In this document: one piece after another, positions 1 to 9,747 of the stretch
Layout of the letters: each line of letters begins with the position of its first letter
How positions within the stretch are numbered: the first letter of the stretch is position 1
Origin: Pseudomonas rhizosphaerae
GTDB taxonomy: Bacteria; Pseudomonadota; Gammaproteobacteria; Pseudomonadales; Pseudomonadaceae
Length of the DNA: 64,000 bases
Direction of reading: 5' to 3'
NCBI RefSeq assembly: GCF_000761155.1
Contig: NZ_CP009533.1
Location: 3,295,001-3,359,000 of the forward strand
The notes under the pieces: generated by a model
Seen by the model: the letters and a program-made list of their open reading frames with translations, nothing else
Databases searched by the model: none
Told to the model about the DNA's origin: nothing
Program-made: the position numbers and the translations under genes

Positions 1-494
1 CGCGCATCGTCGTGACCCGCCCCGCTGGCAATAGCCAGGCGCTGGCCAAAGTCACCACCGTCAAGGCCAGTACTGCCGCCTCTAAGCAGAGCAGCGATGT
101 ACTCAGCCGCGCGGTCAATGTGCTCGGCACGCCCTATCGCTGGGGCGGCAGCAGCCCAAGCAAGGGTTTCGACTGCAGTGGCTTGGTCAAGTACGCCTTC
201 AACGATGTGAAGGCCGTCGACCTGCCGCGCACGTCCAACGCCATGGCTGCTGGCCACGGCATCAAGGTCGAACGCAAGGACCTCAAGCCGGGTGACCTGG
301 TGTTCTTCAACATCAAGAGCCGCAAGGTCAACCACGTTGCCATCTACCTGGGCAACGACCGCTTCATCCACGCCCCGCGCCGCGGCAAGGCCGTGACCAT
401 CGACACCTTGAAGAAGCCGTACTGGAACACCCACTACGCCGTCGCCAAGCGCGTCCTGCCCAAGGAACCGGCGTTGCGTATCGTGCAGCGCTGA
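1..494 (+). CDS. NlpC/P60 (C40) cell-wall peptidase, 5' end outside window
   Basis: The frame is open to the left edge of the window, so the N-terminus, probably with an export signal, is missing. The visible part is an NlpC/P60 domain of about 120 residues. It contains the nucleophile motif DCSGLVKYAF, the catalytic histidine in VNHVAIYLG, and a third polar residue in FIHAPRRG. Family members are papain-like endopeptidases that cut D-Glu/diaminopimelate bonds in peptidoglycan stem peptides in the periplasm. It lies tail-to-tail with pilT, separated by an inverted REP pair. The domain call is firm; which family paralogue it is cannot be told without the missing start. Confidence 0.85.
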   Translation, partial: RIVVTRPAGNSQALAKVTTVKASTAASKQSSDVLSRAVNVLGTPYRWGGSSPSKGFDCSGLVKYAFNDVKAVDLPRTSNAMAAGHGIKVERKDLKPGDLVFFNIKSRKVNHVAIYLGNDRFIHAPRRGKAVTIDTLKKPYWNTHYAVAKRVLPKEPALRIVQR

Positions 495-515
495 TCCCCA
501 TCGACTGCGGCGTGC

Positions 516-586
516 CCTTCGCGGCCGCTGACCGCTCCCACCGACAACCGCGGTGTTCTGTGGGAGCGGTCTGTGGCCGCAAAAGG
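516..586. repeat. REPIN: two inverted REP units
   Basis: Two copies of the class-1 REP core face each other. One reads CTTCGCGGCCGCTGACCGCTC and the other GGGAGCGGTCTGTGGCCGC. They fill the gap between the convergent peptidase and pilT genes. Such paired REPs form hairpins in RNA and are typical of Pseudomonas intergenic space. Confidence 0.8.
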
Positions 587-616
587 TACGCCACGGTGCA
601 GCTGGATATGCACCGA

Positions 617-1651
617 TCAGAAATTGTCCGGCGACTTGGCCTTTTCGCGGGCCGAGTCACGGCTGATCACACCTTGCGCGAGCAGGTTCTTCAGGCACAT
701 GTCCAACGTCTGCATGCCCAGCGACCCGCCGGTCTGAATCGATGAGTACATCTGCGCAACCTTGTCTTCGCGGATAAGGTTACGAATCGCCGGCGTGCCG
801 ATCATGATCTCGTGGGCCGCCACTCGCCCGCCGCCGATCTTCTTCAGCAGGGTCTGGGAAATCACCGCCTGCAGCGATTCGGACAGCATCGAACGCACCA
901 TCGACTTCTCTTCCGCCGGGAACACGTCGACCACCCGGTCGATGGTCTTCGCCGCCGACGTGGTGTGCAGCGTGCCGAACACCAGGTGACCCGTCTCGGC
1001 TGCGGTCAATGCCAGCCGAATGGTTTCCAGGTCACGCATCTCGCCCACCAGAATCACGTCCGGGTCTTCGCGCAGCGCCGAGCGCAAGGCGTGAGAGAAG
1101 CCCAGCGTATCGCGATGCACCTCACGCTGGTTGACCAGGCACTTCTTGGATTCGTGGACGAATTCGATCGGATCTTCCACGGTCAGAATGTGATGGTGCT
1201 TGTTGCTGTTGAGGTAGTCGATCATGGCCGCCAGGGTGGTCGACTTGCCCGACCCGGTCGGCCCGGTGACCAGCACCAGCCCGCGCGGCACTTCGGTAAT
1301 CTTGCGAAACACATCTCCCATGCCCAGGTCGTCCATGCTCAGCACCTTGGACGGGATGGTCCGGAACACCGCACCGGCGCCGCGGTTCTGGTTGAACGCG
1401 TTGACCCGAAAGCGCGCCACACCCGGCACCTCGAAGGAGAAGTCGGTCTCCAGGAACTCCTCGAAGTCCTTGCGCTGCTTGTCGTTCATGATGTCGTAGA
1501 TCAGCGCCTGGACCTGTTTGTCGTCCAGCGCCGGCAAGTTGATGCGGCGCACGTCGCCATCCACCCGAATCATCGGCGGCAGGCCTGCGGACAGGTGCAG
1601 ATCGGATGCGCCTTGTTTCGCACTGAAGGCCAACAGCTCGGTAATGTCCAT
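617..1651 (-). CDS. pilT: Type IV pilus retraction ATPase PilT
   Basis: PilT is the hexameric cytoplasmic ATPase that retracts type IV pili for twitching motility. The 344-residue length equals that of known PilT proteins. The Walker A motif GPTGSGKST is near residue 131, the Walker B region is ILVGEMRD, and the PilT-specific AIRNLIRE motif lies near residue 287. I chose the ATG at 1651 (MDITELLAF) because it gives the family N-terminus; an in-frame TTG four codons upstream adds only MGSL. It is divergent from yggS, as in other Pseudomonas. The other pilus genes are not in the window. Confidence 0.96.
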   Translation of the reverse strand: MDITELLAFSAKQGASDLHLSAGLPPMIRVDGDVRRINLPALDDKQVQALIYDIMNDKQRKDFEEFLETDFSFEVPGVARFRVNAFNQNRGAGAVFRTIPSKVLSMDDLGMGDVFRKITEVPRGLVLVTGPTGSGKSTTLAAMIDYLNSNKHHHILTVEDPIEFVHESKKCLVNQREVHRDTLGFSHALRSALREDPDVILVGEMRDLETIRLALTAAETGHLVFGTLHTTSAAKTIDRVVDVFPAEEKSMVRSMLSESLQAVISQTLLKKIGGGRVAAHEIMIGTPAIRNLIREDKVAQMYSSIQTGGSLGMQTLDMCLKNLLAQGVISRDSAREKAKSPDNF

Positions 1652-1717
1652 GAGACTCCCCAAATACAGACAAGCAGGTAGAATGCCGCAGACCTGAAAC
1701 CCGCCGGCACGAATTCA

Positions 1718-2458
1718 ATGTCCACGATAGCAGACAACATTTCGCAAGTGAGTGCCCGAATCACAGCCGCTGCCCGGCACGTGCAGCGGGAGCCGGACCA
1801 GGTCGGCCTGCTTGCGGTCAGCAAGACCAAGCCAGCCACGGCGATCCGCGAGGCCTTCGCCGCCGGTGTCCACGATTTCGGCGAAAACTATTTGCAGGAA
1901 GCCCTGGCCAAACAGGAAGAACTTGCCGACCTGCCCTTGATCTGGCATTTCATCGGCCCCATTCAGTCGAACAAGACGCGTGCAATCGCCGAACATTTCG
2001 CCTGGGTACATTCCGTGGACCGCCTCAAGATCGCCCAACGGCTCAGCGAGCAACGCCCGAGCACGCTGGCGCCGCTCAACGTCTGCATTCAGGTCAACGT
2101 CAGCGGCGAGGCCAGCAAGTCCGGCTGTGCGCCCGACGATGTGCAGGCCCTGGCCACTGCCATCCAGGCGCTTCCGAACCTGCACCTGCGCGGTCTGATG
2201 GCGATTCCGGAACCCACCGATGACCCTGCTGCGCAGGACGCCGCCTTCGCCCGCGTTCGCGCTCTGCAGCAAGACCTGCAACTGCCGCTGGATACCTTGT
2301 CCATGGGCATGAGCCACGACCTGGAGGCTGCCATTGCCCAGGGCGCGACCTGGGTGCGCATCGGCACGGCGCTGTTCGGCGCCCGCGATTATGGCCAGAA
2401 CACCACCCCGGAAGACACCGGCGCGGCCCCCTCACCTTTCAGCAAGGATCCTTCATGA
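1718..2458 (+). CDS. yggS: PLP homeostasis protein YggS/PLPBP (COG0325)
   Basis: This family of small fold-III PLP-binding proteins has no known catalytic reaction. It buffers pyridoxal phosphate and affects amino-acid and vitamin B6 balance. The PLP lysine is K36 in the motif LLAVSKTKPA, followed by the conserved FGENYLQEA. The SMGMSHDLEAAI and RIGTALFG motifs near the C-terminus bind phosphate. The 246-residue length is a little longer than usual because of a C-terminal extension rich in Thr, Pro and Ala. The stop overlaps the start of proC by four bases, so the two are probably cotranscribed. A TAGAAT hexamer at 1679-1684 could be the -10 box. Confidence 0.95.
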   Translation: MSTIADNISQVSARITAAARHVQREPDQVGLLAVSKTKPATAIREAFAAGVHDFGENYLQEALAKQEELADLPLIWHFIGPIQSNKTRAIAEHFAWVHSVDRLKIAQRLSEQRPSTLAPLNVCIQVNVSGEASKSGCAPDDVQALATAIQALPNLHLRGLMAIPEPTDDPAAQDAAFARVRALQQDLQLPLDTLSMGMSHDLEAAIAQGATWVRIGTALFGARDYGQNTTPEDTGAAPSPFSKDPS

Positions 2459-3276
2459 GCAAGACTCGTATTGCCTTCATCGGCGCCGGCAACATGGCCG
2501 CCAGCCTGATCGGCGGCCTGCGCGCGCAGGGTGTCGAAGCCAGCCACATCCGCGCCAGCGACCGCGGCGCCGAACAGCGTGACAAGGTGGCAGCCGACCA
2601 CGGCATCGAAGTGTTCGCCGATAACGCCCAAGCGATCGAAGGGGTCGATGTGGTGGTGCTGGCGGTCAAGCCGCAGGGCATGAAGGATGTGTGCCAGGCA
2701 CTGGCGCCCAGCCTCGCACCCGGTCAACTGGTGGTCTCGATTGCCGCTGGCATCAACTGCGCCAGCCTGCAACGCTGGCTCGGCGCGCAACAGCCGATCG
2801 TGCGCTGCATGCCCAACACCCCGGCACTGCTGCGCCAGGGCACCAGTGGCCTGTACGCCACCGCCGACGTCGACGCCGAACAACGCCAACAGGCCGAAGA
2901 CCTGCTGGGCGCGGTCGGCCTGGCCGTATGGCTGGACGAAGAACAGCAGCTGGATGCCGTGACAGCTGTGTCCGGCAGTGGCCCGGCGTACTTCTTCCTG
3001 CTGATCGAGGCCATGACCGCCGCCGGGGAAAAACTCGGCCTGCCGCATGAGACGGCAGCCCGGCTGACCTTGCAGACCGCCCTGGGCGCGGCCCACATGG
3101 CGGTGGCCAGCGACGTCGACGCCGCTGAGCTGCGCCGTCGAGTCACTTCCCCCGCCGGCACCACCGAGGCGGCCATCAAGTCATTTCAATCCGAAGGGTT
3201 CGAAACCCTGGTGCAGAACGCCCTGAACGCCGCAGCGCGGCGCTCGGCCGAACTGGCCGAGCAGCTAGGCCAATGA
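2455..3276 (+). CDS. proC: Pyrroline-5-carboxylate reductase
   Basis: ProC performs the last step of proline synthesis, reducing 1-pyrroline-5-carboxylate with NAD(P)H in the cytoplasm. The N-terminal Rossmann motif is RIAFIGAGNMAASLIGGL (residues 4-21). The C-terminal dimerisation and substrate region carries AVSGSGPAYFFLLIEAM and RVTSPAGTTEAAI, both family hallmarks. The 273 residues match the usual length. It starts four bases inside yggS and is followed 25 bases later by yggT, forming a yggS-proC-yggT unit that is common in gamma-proteobacteria. Confidence 0.97.
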   Translation: MSKTRIAFIGAGNMAASLIGGLRAQGVEASHIRASDRGAEQRDKVAADHGIEVFADNAQAIEGVDVVVLAVKPQGMKDVCQALAPSLAPGQLVVSIAAGINCASLQRWLGAQQPIVRCMPNTPALLRQGTSGLYATADVDAEQRQQAEDLLGAVGLAVWLDEEQQLDAVTAVSGSGPAYFFLLIEAMTAAGEKLGLPHETAARLTLQTALGAAHMAVASDVDAAELRRRVTSPAGTTEAAIKSFQSEGFETLVQNALNAAARRSAELAEQLGQ

Positions 3277-3301
3277 ACAACTGGGTCAACAAGGAGCTTT
3301 C

Positions 3302-3892
3302 ATGTACGGTCTAAATACCGCGGCGATCTACGTCGTGCAAACCCTGGGCAGTCTGTACCTGCTGATCATGCTGCTGCGCTTCGTGCTGCAACTGGTACGT
3401 GCCGACTTCTACAACCCGCTCTGCCAGTTCATCGTGCGCGCCACGCAACCGCTGCTCAAACCCGTGCGGCGCATCATTCCCAGCCTGTTCGGGCTGGACA
3501 TGTCCTCGCTGCTGCTGGCCATCGTCATCCAGATGATCATCATGGCGCTGACCTTGCTGCTGGCCTACGGCACCACCGGCAACCCACTGCAATTGCTGGT
3601 GTGGTCGATCATCGGGGTGACGGCGCTGTTCCTGAAGATCTTCTTCTTCGCCATGATCATCAGCGTGATCCTCTCCTGGGTCGCGCCGCAGAGCCATAAC
3701 CCCGGCGCCGAGCTGGTCAACCAGATCTGCGAACCGGCCCTGGCGCCGTTCCGGCGCATCGTGCCCAATCTGGGCGGCCTCGACATCTCGCCGATCCTGG
3801 CTTTCATGGTGCTCAAACTGCTGGACATGCTGGTCATCAACAACCTGGCCATGACCACCGGCATGCCGCAGATTCTGCGCCTGCTGATCTGA
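3302..3892 (+). CDS. YggT family integral membrane protein
   Basis: The 196-residue protein has two tandem YGGT repeats. Each is a hydrophobic pair followed by a PxLxPxRRIxP-type loop: QPLLKPVRRIIPSLFGLDMS in the first repeat and EPALAPFRRIVPNLGGLDIS in the second. About four or five transmembrane segments are predicted by eye. YggT proteins have been linked to osmotic and cation stress and, in some lineages, to cell division or photosystem organisation, but no biochemical role is settled. It is the third gene after yggS and proC, with a good ribosome binding site (AAGGAG, seven bases before ATG). Confidence 0.9.
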   Translation: MYGLNTAAIYVVQTLGSLYLLIMLLRFVLQLVRADFYNPLCQFIVRATQPLLKPVRRIIPSLFGLDMSSLLLAIVIQMIIMALTLLLAYGTTGNPLQLLVWSIIGVTALFLKIFFFAMIISVILSWVAPQSHNPGAELVNQICEPALAPFRRIVPNLGGLDISPILAFMVLKLLDMLVINNLAMTTGMPQILRLLI

Positions 3893-3985
3893 CCGCTGCA
3901 CACCGCGTGTGCGAGCACTCCAACGAGCGCTCGTACACGCCGCGAGCCCGCCTGCACACTCGCCTGCACCCCCGCCAAGCGCTGC

Positions 3986-4014
3986 TTGCCCCTGTGCCCC
4001 GCGCTCTTTAGACT
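3986..4014 (+). promoter_or_regulatory. Sigma-70-type promoter of metX
   Basis: TTGCCC (3986-3991) and TAGACT (4009-4014) are 17 bases apart. The expected start is about 4021, giving a leader of some 23 bases before the metX ATG at 4044. No riboswitch fold is apparent in so short a leader. Confidence 0.5.
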
Positions 4015-4043
4015 TACGCCTCATTCAAGCGTGAGCAGGGTCG

Positions 4044-5183
4044 ATGTCCACTGTCTTTCCCGATGATTGCGTCGGTCTGGTCGTTCCACAAGTTGCCCAC
4101 TTCAGCGAACCCCTGGCCCTGGCCTGCGGCCGCTCGCTGCCCGCCTACGACCTGATCTACGAGACCTACGGCCAGCTCAATGCCAGCGCCAGCAACGCGG
4201 TGCTGATCTGCCACGCGCTGTCGGGCCATCACCATGCCGCCGGTTACCATTCCACCGAAGACCGCAAGCCCGGTTGGTGGGACAGCTGCATCGGCCCCGG
4301 CAAGCCCATCGACACCAACCGTTTCTTCGTGGTCAGCCTGAACAACCTGGGCGGCTGCAACGGCTCCACCGGCCCCAGCAGCATCGATCCCGACACCGGC
4401 AAGCCGTTTGGCGCCGATTTTCCGGTCTTGACCGTCGAAGACTGGGTGCACAGCCAGGCCTGTCTCGCGGACGCTCTGGGCATCGCCCAGTGGGCGGCGG
4501 TGGTCGGTGGCAGCCTGGGCGGCATGCAGGCGCTGCAATGGACCATCACCTACCCCGACCGCGTCCGCCACTGCCTGGCGATCGCTTCGGCGCCCAAGCT
4601 CAGCGCACAGAACATCGCCTTCAACGAGGTGGCCCGCCAGGCCATTCTGTCCGACCCCGAGTTCCATGGCGGCGATTTCCAGGCCCGTGGCGTGATACCC
4701 AAACGCGGTCTGATGCTCGCGCGCATGGTCGGGCACATCACCTACCTGTCGGACGATTCGATGGGCGAGAAATTCGGCCGCGGCCTGAAGAGCGAAAAGC
4801 TCAACTATGACTTCCACAGCGTCGAATTCCAGGTGGAAAGCTACCTACGCTATCAGGGCGAGGAATTTTCCGGTCGGTTCGACGCCAACACCTACCTGCT
4901 GATGACCAAGGCCCTGGACTACTTCGACCCGGCCGCCGCCCATGGCGATGACCTGGCCGCGACCTTTGCCAACGTCAAAGCCAAGTTCTGCGTGATGTCG
5001 TTCACCACCGACTGGCGCTTCTCGCCGGCCCGCTCGCGTGAACTGGTGGATGCGCTGATGGCCGCCAAGAAAGACGTCTGCTACCTGGAAATCGATGCAC
5101 CGCAGGGTCACGACGCTTTCCTGATCCCCATTCCACGGTATCTGCAGGCGTTCAGCAGCTACATGAACCGCATTGCACTGTGA
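4044..5183 (+). CDS. metX: Homoserine O-acyltransferase, probably O-succinyltransferase (MetX type)
   Basis: This alpha/beta-hydrolase-fold enzyme acylates homoserine to open methionine synthesis. The nucleophile is S157 in [12 protein letters not shown]. The catalytic aspartate is in FTTDWRFSP and the histidine is H356 in [11 protein letters not shown]. The oxyanion region [13 protein letters not shown] is typical. The 379 residues fit the family. Family knowledge says that many proteobacterial MetX enzymes, including those of Pseudomonas, use succinyl-CoA rather than acetyl-CoA; the sequence alone does not prove this. It is followed seven bases later by metW, its usual partner. Confidence 0.93.
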   Translation: MSTVFPDDCVGLVVPQVAHFSEPLALACGRSLPAYDLIYETYGQLNASASNAVLICHALSGHHHAAGYHSTEDRKPGWWDSCIGPGKPIDTNRFFVVSLNNLGGCNGSTGPSSIDPDTGKPFGADFPVLTVEDWVHSQACLADALGIAQWAAVVGGSLGGMQALQWTITYPDRVRHCLAIASAPKLSAQNIAFNEVARQAILSDPEFHGGDFQARGVIPKRGLMLARMVGHITYLSDDSMGEKFGRGLKSEKLNYDFHSVEFQVESYLRYQGEEFSGRFDANTYLLMTKALDYFDPAAAHGDDLAATFANVKAKFCVMSFTTDWRFSPARSRELVDALMAAKKDVCYLEIDAPQGHDAFLIPIPRYLQAFSSYMNRIAL

Positions 5184-5190
5184 GGCATCC

Positions 5191-5811
5191 ATGAGAGCTG
5201 ACCTAGAAATCATCCAGGACTGGATCCCCGCCGGCAGCCGCGTGCTCGACCTGGGCTGCGGCAATGGCGAACTGCTCGCCTGGCTGCGCGACCACAAGCA
5301 GGTCACCGGCTACGGCCTGGAAATCGATGCCGACAACATCACCGAGTGCGTGCGCAAGGGCATCAATGTCATCGAGCAGGACCTGGACAAGGGCCTGGGC
5401 AACTTCGCCAGCAACAGCTTCGACATCGTGGTCATGACCCAGGCGCTGCAAGCCGTGGAATACCCGGACCGTATTCTCGACGAGATGCTGCGGGTCGGTC
5501 GGCAATGCATCATCACCTTCCCCAACTTCGGTCACTGGCGTTGCCGTTGGTACCTGGCCAGCAAGGGCCACATGCCGGTGTCCGAGTTTCTGCCGTACAC
5601 CTGGTACAACACGCCGAACATCCACTTCTGCACCTTCGCCGACTTCGAAGCCCTGTGCAGCGAGCGCCGGGCGCAAGTGCTCAATCGCCTCGCGGTGGAT
5701 CAACAGCACCGGCACGGCTGGGCGAGCAAGATCTGGCCCAACCTTCTGGGCGAGATCGGCATCTACCGGGTCAGCAGCCCCGGGCTGCAGGAGCATCGGG
5801 TGGCGGTGTAG
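5191..5811 (+). CDS. metW: Methionine biosynthesis protein MetW
   Basis: MetW is a 206-residue class I methyltransferase-like protein. The SAM-site motif VLDLGCGNGELLAWL starts near residue 19, and the MetW signature QALQAVEYPDRILDEMLRVG is in the middle. In Pseudomonas and relatives metW sits directly after metX and is needed for efficient homoserine acylation; its own reaction is not established. I chose the ATG at 5191 (MRADLEII) because the upstream alternative would begin inside metX. A single REP unit follows the gene. Confidence 0.93.
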   Translation: MRADLEIIQDWIPAGSRVLDLGCGNGELLAWLRDHKQVTGYGLEIDADNITECVRKGINVIEQDLDKGLGNFASNSFDIVVMTQALQAVEYPDRILDEMLRVGRQCIITFPNFGHWRCRWYLASKGHMPVSEFLPYTWYNTPNIHFCTFADFEALCSERRAQVLNRLAVDQQHRHGWASKIWPNLLGEIGIYRVSSPGLQEHRVAV

Positions 5812-5851
5812 ACGGCTCTGCGCGGCCACAGGGTGCATGCCATACAAAACT

Positions 5852-5876
5852 CGTAGGAGCGGTCAGTGGCCGCGAA
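5852..5876. repeat. Single class-1 REP unit
   Basis: One copy of the REP core, GTAGGAGCGGTCAGTGGCCG, lies between metW and rdgB with no facing partner. It is a singlet rather than a REPIN. Confidence 0.7.
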
Positions 5877-5947
5877 GCAGACGACTCGATACCTCAGGCC
5901 GCCCGCATGAACTGGCTCTTTGAACCCTTCGGAACCCATTCACAACC

Positions 5948-6544
5948 ATGATCAATTTCACTCAACTCGTCCTCGCCAGCCACAACGCCGGCAAGCTCAA
6001 GGAACTGCAGGCCATGCTCGGCGGCGCAGTACAGCTGCGTTCGGTCGGCGAATTCAGCCAGGTCGAGCCTGAGGAAACCGGGCTGTCGTTCGTCGAAAAC
6101 GCCATCCTCAAGGCCCGCAACGCTGCGCGCCTCTCCGGGCTGCCCGCGCTGGCCGACGATTCCGGCCTGGCCGTGGACTTTCTCGGCGGCGCCCCCGGTA
6201 TTTATTCGGCGCGCTACGCCGATGGCCAGGGCGATGCCGCCAATAATGCCAAGCTGCTCGATGCCTTGCAGGGCGTACCGGACGAGCAGCGCGGCGCGCA
6301 GTTCGTCTGCGTGCTGGCGCTGGTCCGGCATGCCGACGACCCTTTGCCGATCCTCTGCGAAGGGCTCTGGCACGGTCGCATCCTGCACGCTGCCAGCGGC
6401 GCCCATGGTTTTGGTTACGACCCACTGTTCTGGGTGCCTGAACGCAACTGCTCCAGCGCCGAGCTCGACCCCACGCAAAAGAACCAACTGAGCCATCGCG
6501 CCCGCGCCATGGCCTTGCTGCGTCAACGCCTGAGCCTGGCATGA
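5948..6544 (+). CDS. rdgB: dITP/XTP pyrophosphatase (RdgB/HAM1 family)
   Basis: The enzyme hydrolyses non-canonical purine triphosphates (dITP, XTP, ITP) to monophosphates so that they are not put into DNA or RNA. The N-terminal [10 protein letters not shown] (residues 11-20) binds substrate, and D69/D70 in [10 protein letters not shown] are the metal and catalytic residues. [10 protein letters not shown] near residue 157 is also conserved. The 198 residues match the family. The stop codon overlaps the start of hemW (ATGA), so they are almost surely translated from one message. Confidence 0.97.
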   Translation: MINFTQLVLASHNAGKLKELQAMLGGAVQLRSVGEFSQVEPEETGLSFVENAILKARNAARLSGLPALADDSGLAVDFLGGAPGIYSARYADGQGDAANNAKLLDALQGVPDEQRGAQFVCVLALVRHADDPLPILCEGLWHGRILHAASGAHGFGYDPLFWVPERNCSSAELDPTQKNQLSHRARAMALLRQRLSLA

Positions 6545-7728
6545 ACGATTCACTGATCTACCCAGCGGCGCCATCACCCAGCCAGGTGCGGGCGCAACTG
6601 CCGCCGCTGGCGCTGTACATCCATATCCCGTGGTGCGTACGCAAATGCCCGTATTGCGACTTCAACTCCCACGCCGCCAGCCCCGTACTGCCGGAAGAAG
6701 AATACGTCGATGCCCTGTTGGCCGATCTGGACCAAGACCTGCCCACGGTCTACAGTCGCCCGCTGAGCTCGATTTTCTTTGGCGGCGGCACACCTAGTCT
6801 CTTCAGCGCGGCTGCGTTGGGCCGACTGCTGGCCGGCGTCGAGCAGCGCATTGCCTTCGCGCCCGACATCGAGATCACTCTGGAAGCCAACCCCGGCACC
6901 TTCGAACAGGACAAGTTCGTCGCCTATCGCAAGCTGGGGATCAACCGCCTGTCCATCGGCATCCAGAGTTTCCAGCCGCAAAAGCTCGAAGCCCTCGGGC
7001 GTATCCATACTGGGGACGAAGCGCTGCGCGCCGCTGAAATGGCGCGCCGCGCCGGTTTCGACAACTTCAACCTGGACCTGATGCACGGTCTGCCCGACCA
7101 GTCCCTGGAAGAAGCGCTGGACGACCTGCGCCAGGCCATCGCCCTGGCGCCCACGCACCTGTCCTGGTACCAGCTGACCCTGGAGCCCAACACGGTGTTC
7201 TGGAACCAGCCGCCCGTGCTTCCCGAGGACGATATCCTCTGGGACATCCAGGAGGCCGGCCAGGCCTTGCTGGCCGAGCATGGCTTCAGCCAATACGAAG
7301 TGTCGGCCTACGCCCGGCCGGGCAAGGCGGCACGTCACAACCTCAATTACTGGAGCTTCGGTGACTTCATCGGCATTGGCGCCGGCGCCCACGGCAAGCT
7401 GAGCCACCCCGACGGCCGCATAGTACGCACCTGGAAAACCCGTCTGCCCAAGGATTACCTCAACCCGGCCAAGCAGTTCAAGGCGGGCGAAAAGAGCCTG
7501 GCCGCAGACGAGTTACCCTTCGAGTTCCTGATGAACGCGCTGCGCCTCACCCAGGGCGTCGACGCCGAGCTGTTCGCAAAGCGTACCGGGCTGCCCTTGC
7601 AGTCCCTGGCAGCGGCGCGTGCCGAGGCCGAACAAAAAGGCCTTCTACAGGTCGAACCGACGCGCCTGGTCGCCACTGCCCGCGGGCAGTTGTTCCTCAA
7701 CGACCTGCTGCAATACTTCCTGGTATAA
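6541..7728 (+). CDS. hemW: Heme chaperone HemW (radical SAM)
   Basis: HemW belongs to the coproporphyrinogen-dehydrogenase-like radical SAM family but is now regarded as a heme chaperone that hands heme to membrane acceptors. The cluster motif is C32-x3-C36-x2-C39 in [17 protein letters not shown]. It lacks the additional cysteine that follows this motif in true Hem[11 protein letters not shown] and the HemW C-terminal domain follow, and the 395 residues are normal. It overlaps rdgB by four bases and is 11 bases ahead of the DUF3392 gene. Confidence 0.93.
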   Translation: MNDSLIYPAAPSPSQVRAQLPPLALYIHIPWCVRKCPYCDFNSHAASPVLPEEEYVDALLADLDQDLPTVYSRPLSSIFFGGGTPSLFSAAALGRLLAGVEQRIAFAPDIEITLEANPGTFEQDKFVAYRKLGINRLSIGIQSFQPQKLEALGRIHTGDEALRAAEMARRAGFDNFNLDLMHGLPDQSLEEALDDLRQAIALAPTHLSWYQLTLEPNTVFWNQPPVLPEDDILWDIQEAGQALLAEHGFSQYEVSAYARPGKAARHNLNYWSFGDFIGIGAGAHGKLSHPDGRIVRTWKTRLPKDYLNPAKQFKAGEKSLAADELPFEFLMNALRLTQGVDAELFAKRTGLPLQSLAAARAEAEQKGLLQVEPTRLVATARGQLFLNDLLQYFLV

Positions 7729-7739
7729 GGATTTTCCTG

Positions 7740-8063
7740 ATGGATTTCGTGCTCGATCTGCTCGCCACCGTTTCACGCTGGGGCCGAGGTAACCTGTCGG
7801 AGATTTCCCTGGCCTTGGTAGGCTGCGTGCTGGTGTTGTTTGGCGCCGATGTGAAGGCGTGGGCCGAAGGCCGCCTGGGCTCGCTCTCGGGCGCGCTGCG
7901 AGTACCGCTGATTGCCCTGATGTGCGTGATCGGCAGTGGCGCGGCATTGATCTATGCCACGCCCTGGGTATTGAAGGGGTTGAGCCAGTTCAACAACTAC
8001 AGCCTGGCGCCGGTGTTGTTGGTGGTTCTGGTATTACTGGGGATTGTTGCTGATCGCAAATGA
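7740..8063 (+). CDS. DUF3392 family small membrane protein
   Basis: The 107-residue protein is almost all hydrophobic, with three probable membrane helices (about residues 17-37, 53-73 and 83-103). It matches the DUF3392 family, which is conserved behind hemW in Pseudomonas. No catalytic motif is visible and the function is unknown. The close spacing to hemW suggests cotranscription. A REPIN separates it from the convergent trmB. Confidence 0.75.
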   Translation: MDFVLDLLATVSRWGRGNLSEISLALVGCVLVLFGADVKAWAEGRLGSLSGALRVPLIALMCVIGSGAALIYATPWVLKGLSQFNNYSLAPVLLVVLVLLGIVADRK

Positions 8064-8082
8064 TGCGTGAGCAATGACGGAC

Positions 8083-8152
8083 TCTTCGCGGGCAGAGCCC
8101 GCTCCTACGGGGCTACGCGTAGACCTGTAGGAGCGGTCAGTGGCCGCGAAGG
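8083..8152. repeat. REPIN: two inverted REP units
   Basis: The left arm is CTTCGCGGGCAGAGCCCGCTC and the right arm TAGGAGCGGTCAGTGGCCGCG. They lie between the convergent DUF3392 and trmB genes. The left unit is diverged, with GGGCAGAGCC in place of GGCC-x-GACC. Confidence 0.75.
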
Positions 8153-8166
8153 CTTCTACACCCTCT

Positions 8167-8889
8167 TCAATCAACCTTCTCGAACTTCAGATCCCACACC
8201 CCATGCCCCAGCCGCTCGCCGCGGCGTTCGAACTTGGTCACCGGCCGCTCGGCCGGACGCGGTACGCAGCCGCCATCGGCCGCCTGGTTGCGATAACCGG
8301 GCGCCACGCTCATGACTTCCAGCATGTACTCGGCATAGGGTTCCCAATCGGTCGCCATGTGCAACACACCGCCCACCTTGAGCTTGCTGCGGACCAGTTC
8401 GGCGAACGCCGGCTGGACGATGCGACGCTTGTGGTGGCGGGCCTTGTGCCAAGGATCCGGGAAGAACAGCAACAGGCGATCCAGGCTGTTGTCGGCAACA
8501 CACTGTTTTAGCACTTCGATGGCATCGCAGTCGTAGACCCGCAGGTTTTTCAGACCCTGAGTTAATACGCCGTTGAGCAGCGCGCCAACGCCGGGACGGT
8601 GCACCTCAACGCCGATGAAATCCAGTTCCGGCGAGGCCGCTGCCATTTCAAGCAGCGAATGGCCCATGCCGAAGCCGATTTCCAGAGTGCGCGGGGCACT
8701 GCGACCGAACACCTGGTCGAAGTCCGCCGGTGCATCGGTCAATGGCAGCACGAACAACGGCTTGCCTTGGTCCAGGCCGCGTTGCTGGCCTTCGGTCATG
8801 CGCCCGGCGCGCATCACGAAGCTCTTGATAGCGCGGTGCTGGCGCGGTTCGCCTTCGTCGGCCGTTGGCGTTTCTTGCGAGTCAGTCAT
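8167..8889 (-). CDS. trmB: tRNA (guanine-N7)-methyltransferase
   Basis: TrmB methylates G46 of many tRNAs at N7 using SAM. The SAM motif [15 protein letters not shown] begins near residue 69, and the catalytic and substrate segment [20 protein letters not shown] is diagnostic. The 240 residues are normal. It is the last gene of a thiS-thiG-trmB reverse cluster, nine bases after thiG, a linkage seen throughout Pseudomonas. Confidence 0.96.
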   Translation of the reverse strand: MTDSQETPTADEGEPRQHRAIKSFVMRAGRMTEGQQRGLDQGKPLFVLPLTDAPADFDQVFGRSAPRTLEIGFGMGHSLLEMAAASPELDFIGVEVHRPGVGALLNGVLTQGLKNLRVYDCDAIEVLKQCVADNSLDRLLLFFPDPWHKARHHKRRIVQPAFAELVRSKLKVGGVLHMATDWEPYAEYMLEVMSVAPGYRNQAADGGCVPRPAERPVTKFERRGERLGHGVWDLKFEKVD

Positions 8890-8898
8890 CGGGGGCTC

Positions 8899-9693
8899 TT
8901 ACTTGATCAGACCATCCAGCGGCGAAGAGGCGCTGGCATAGAGTTTTTTCGGCATGCGACCGGCCAGATAGGCCATGCGCCCGGCAATGATGGCGTGCTT
9001 CATGGCCGCGCCCATCATGATCGGGTCCTGCGCGTGGGCGATGGCCGAGTTCATCAGCACGGCTTCACAGCCCAGTTCCATGGCGATGGTGGCGTCGGAC
9101 GCGGTACCCACGCCGGCATCGACCAGCACGGGCACCTTGGCTTCTTCCAGGATGATTTGCAGGTTATAGGGGTTGCAGATGCCCAGGCCGGTGCCGATCA
9201 GGCCAGCCAACGGCATGACCGCGATGCAGCCGATCTCGGCCAGCTGGCGGGCGATGATTGGATCGTCGCTGGTGTAGACCATCACATCGAAACCGTCCTT
9301 GACCAGCACTTCGGCGGCCTTGAGGGTTTCGATCACGTTGGGGAACAACGTCTTCTGATCGGCCAGCACTTCCAGCTTGACCAGGTTGTGACCGTCGAGC
9401 AGCTCGCGGGCCAGGCGGCAGGTGCGCACCGCTTCCACGGCGTCGTAGCAGCCAGCGGTGTTGGGCAGAATGGTGTAGCGATCCGGCGGCAGCACGTCGA
9501 GCAGGTTCGGCTCGCCGGGGTTCTGGCCGATATTGGTGCGACGCACGGCGACCGTGACGATCTCGGCACCCGAAGCCTCGATGGCCAGACGGGTCTGCTC
9601 CAGGTCGCGGTATTTGCCGGTGCCGACCAGTAGACGCGACTCGAAGGTGCGACCGGCCAGGGTGAACGGCTTGTCAATGCGAGCATTGCTCAT
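8899..9693 (-). CDS. thiG: Thiazole synthase ThiG
   Basis: ThiG builds the thiazole ring of thiamine from deoxyxylulose phosphate, dehydroglycine and sulfur carried by ThiS. The Schiff-base lysine is K106 in [10 protein letters not shown]. The phosphate-binding segments are in [11 protein letters not shown] and [11 protein letters not shown]. The 264 residues are typical. It lies 54 bases downstream of thiS, its sulfur donor. Confidence 0.97.
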   Translation of the reverse strand: MSNARIDKPFTLAGRTFESRLLVGTGKYRDLEQTRLAIEASGAEIVTVAVRRTNIGQNPGEPNLLDVLPPDRYTILPNTAGCYDAVEAVRTCRLARELLDGHNLVKLEVLADQKTLFPNVIETLKAAEVLVKDGFDVMVYTSDDPIIARQLAEIGCIAVMPLAGLIGTGLGICNPYNLQIILEEAKVPVLVDAGVGTASDATIAMELGCEAVLMNSAIAHAQDPIMMGAAMKHAIIAGRMAYLAGRMPKKLYASASSPLDGLIK

Positions 9694-9747
9694 CGGAATT
9701 CCTCTGCTGAGGTGAAGATACGAACGTGGAAGGTGTCGGCGGCTCGA

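Noticed and set aside
812..1681. Long open frame opposite pilT
   Set aside because: It mirrors pilT codons in a GC-rich genome, has no start signal or family motif, and its composition (His/Gln/Arg-rich) is that of an antisense shadow.
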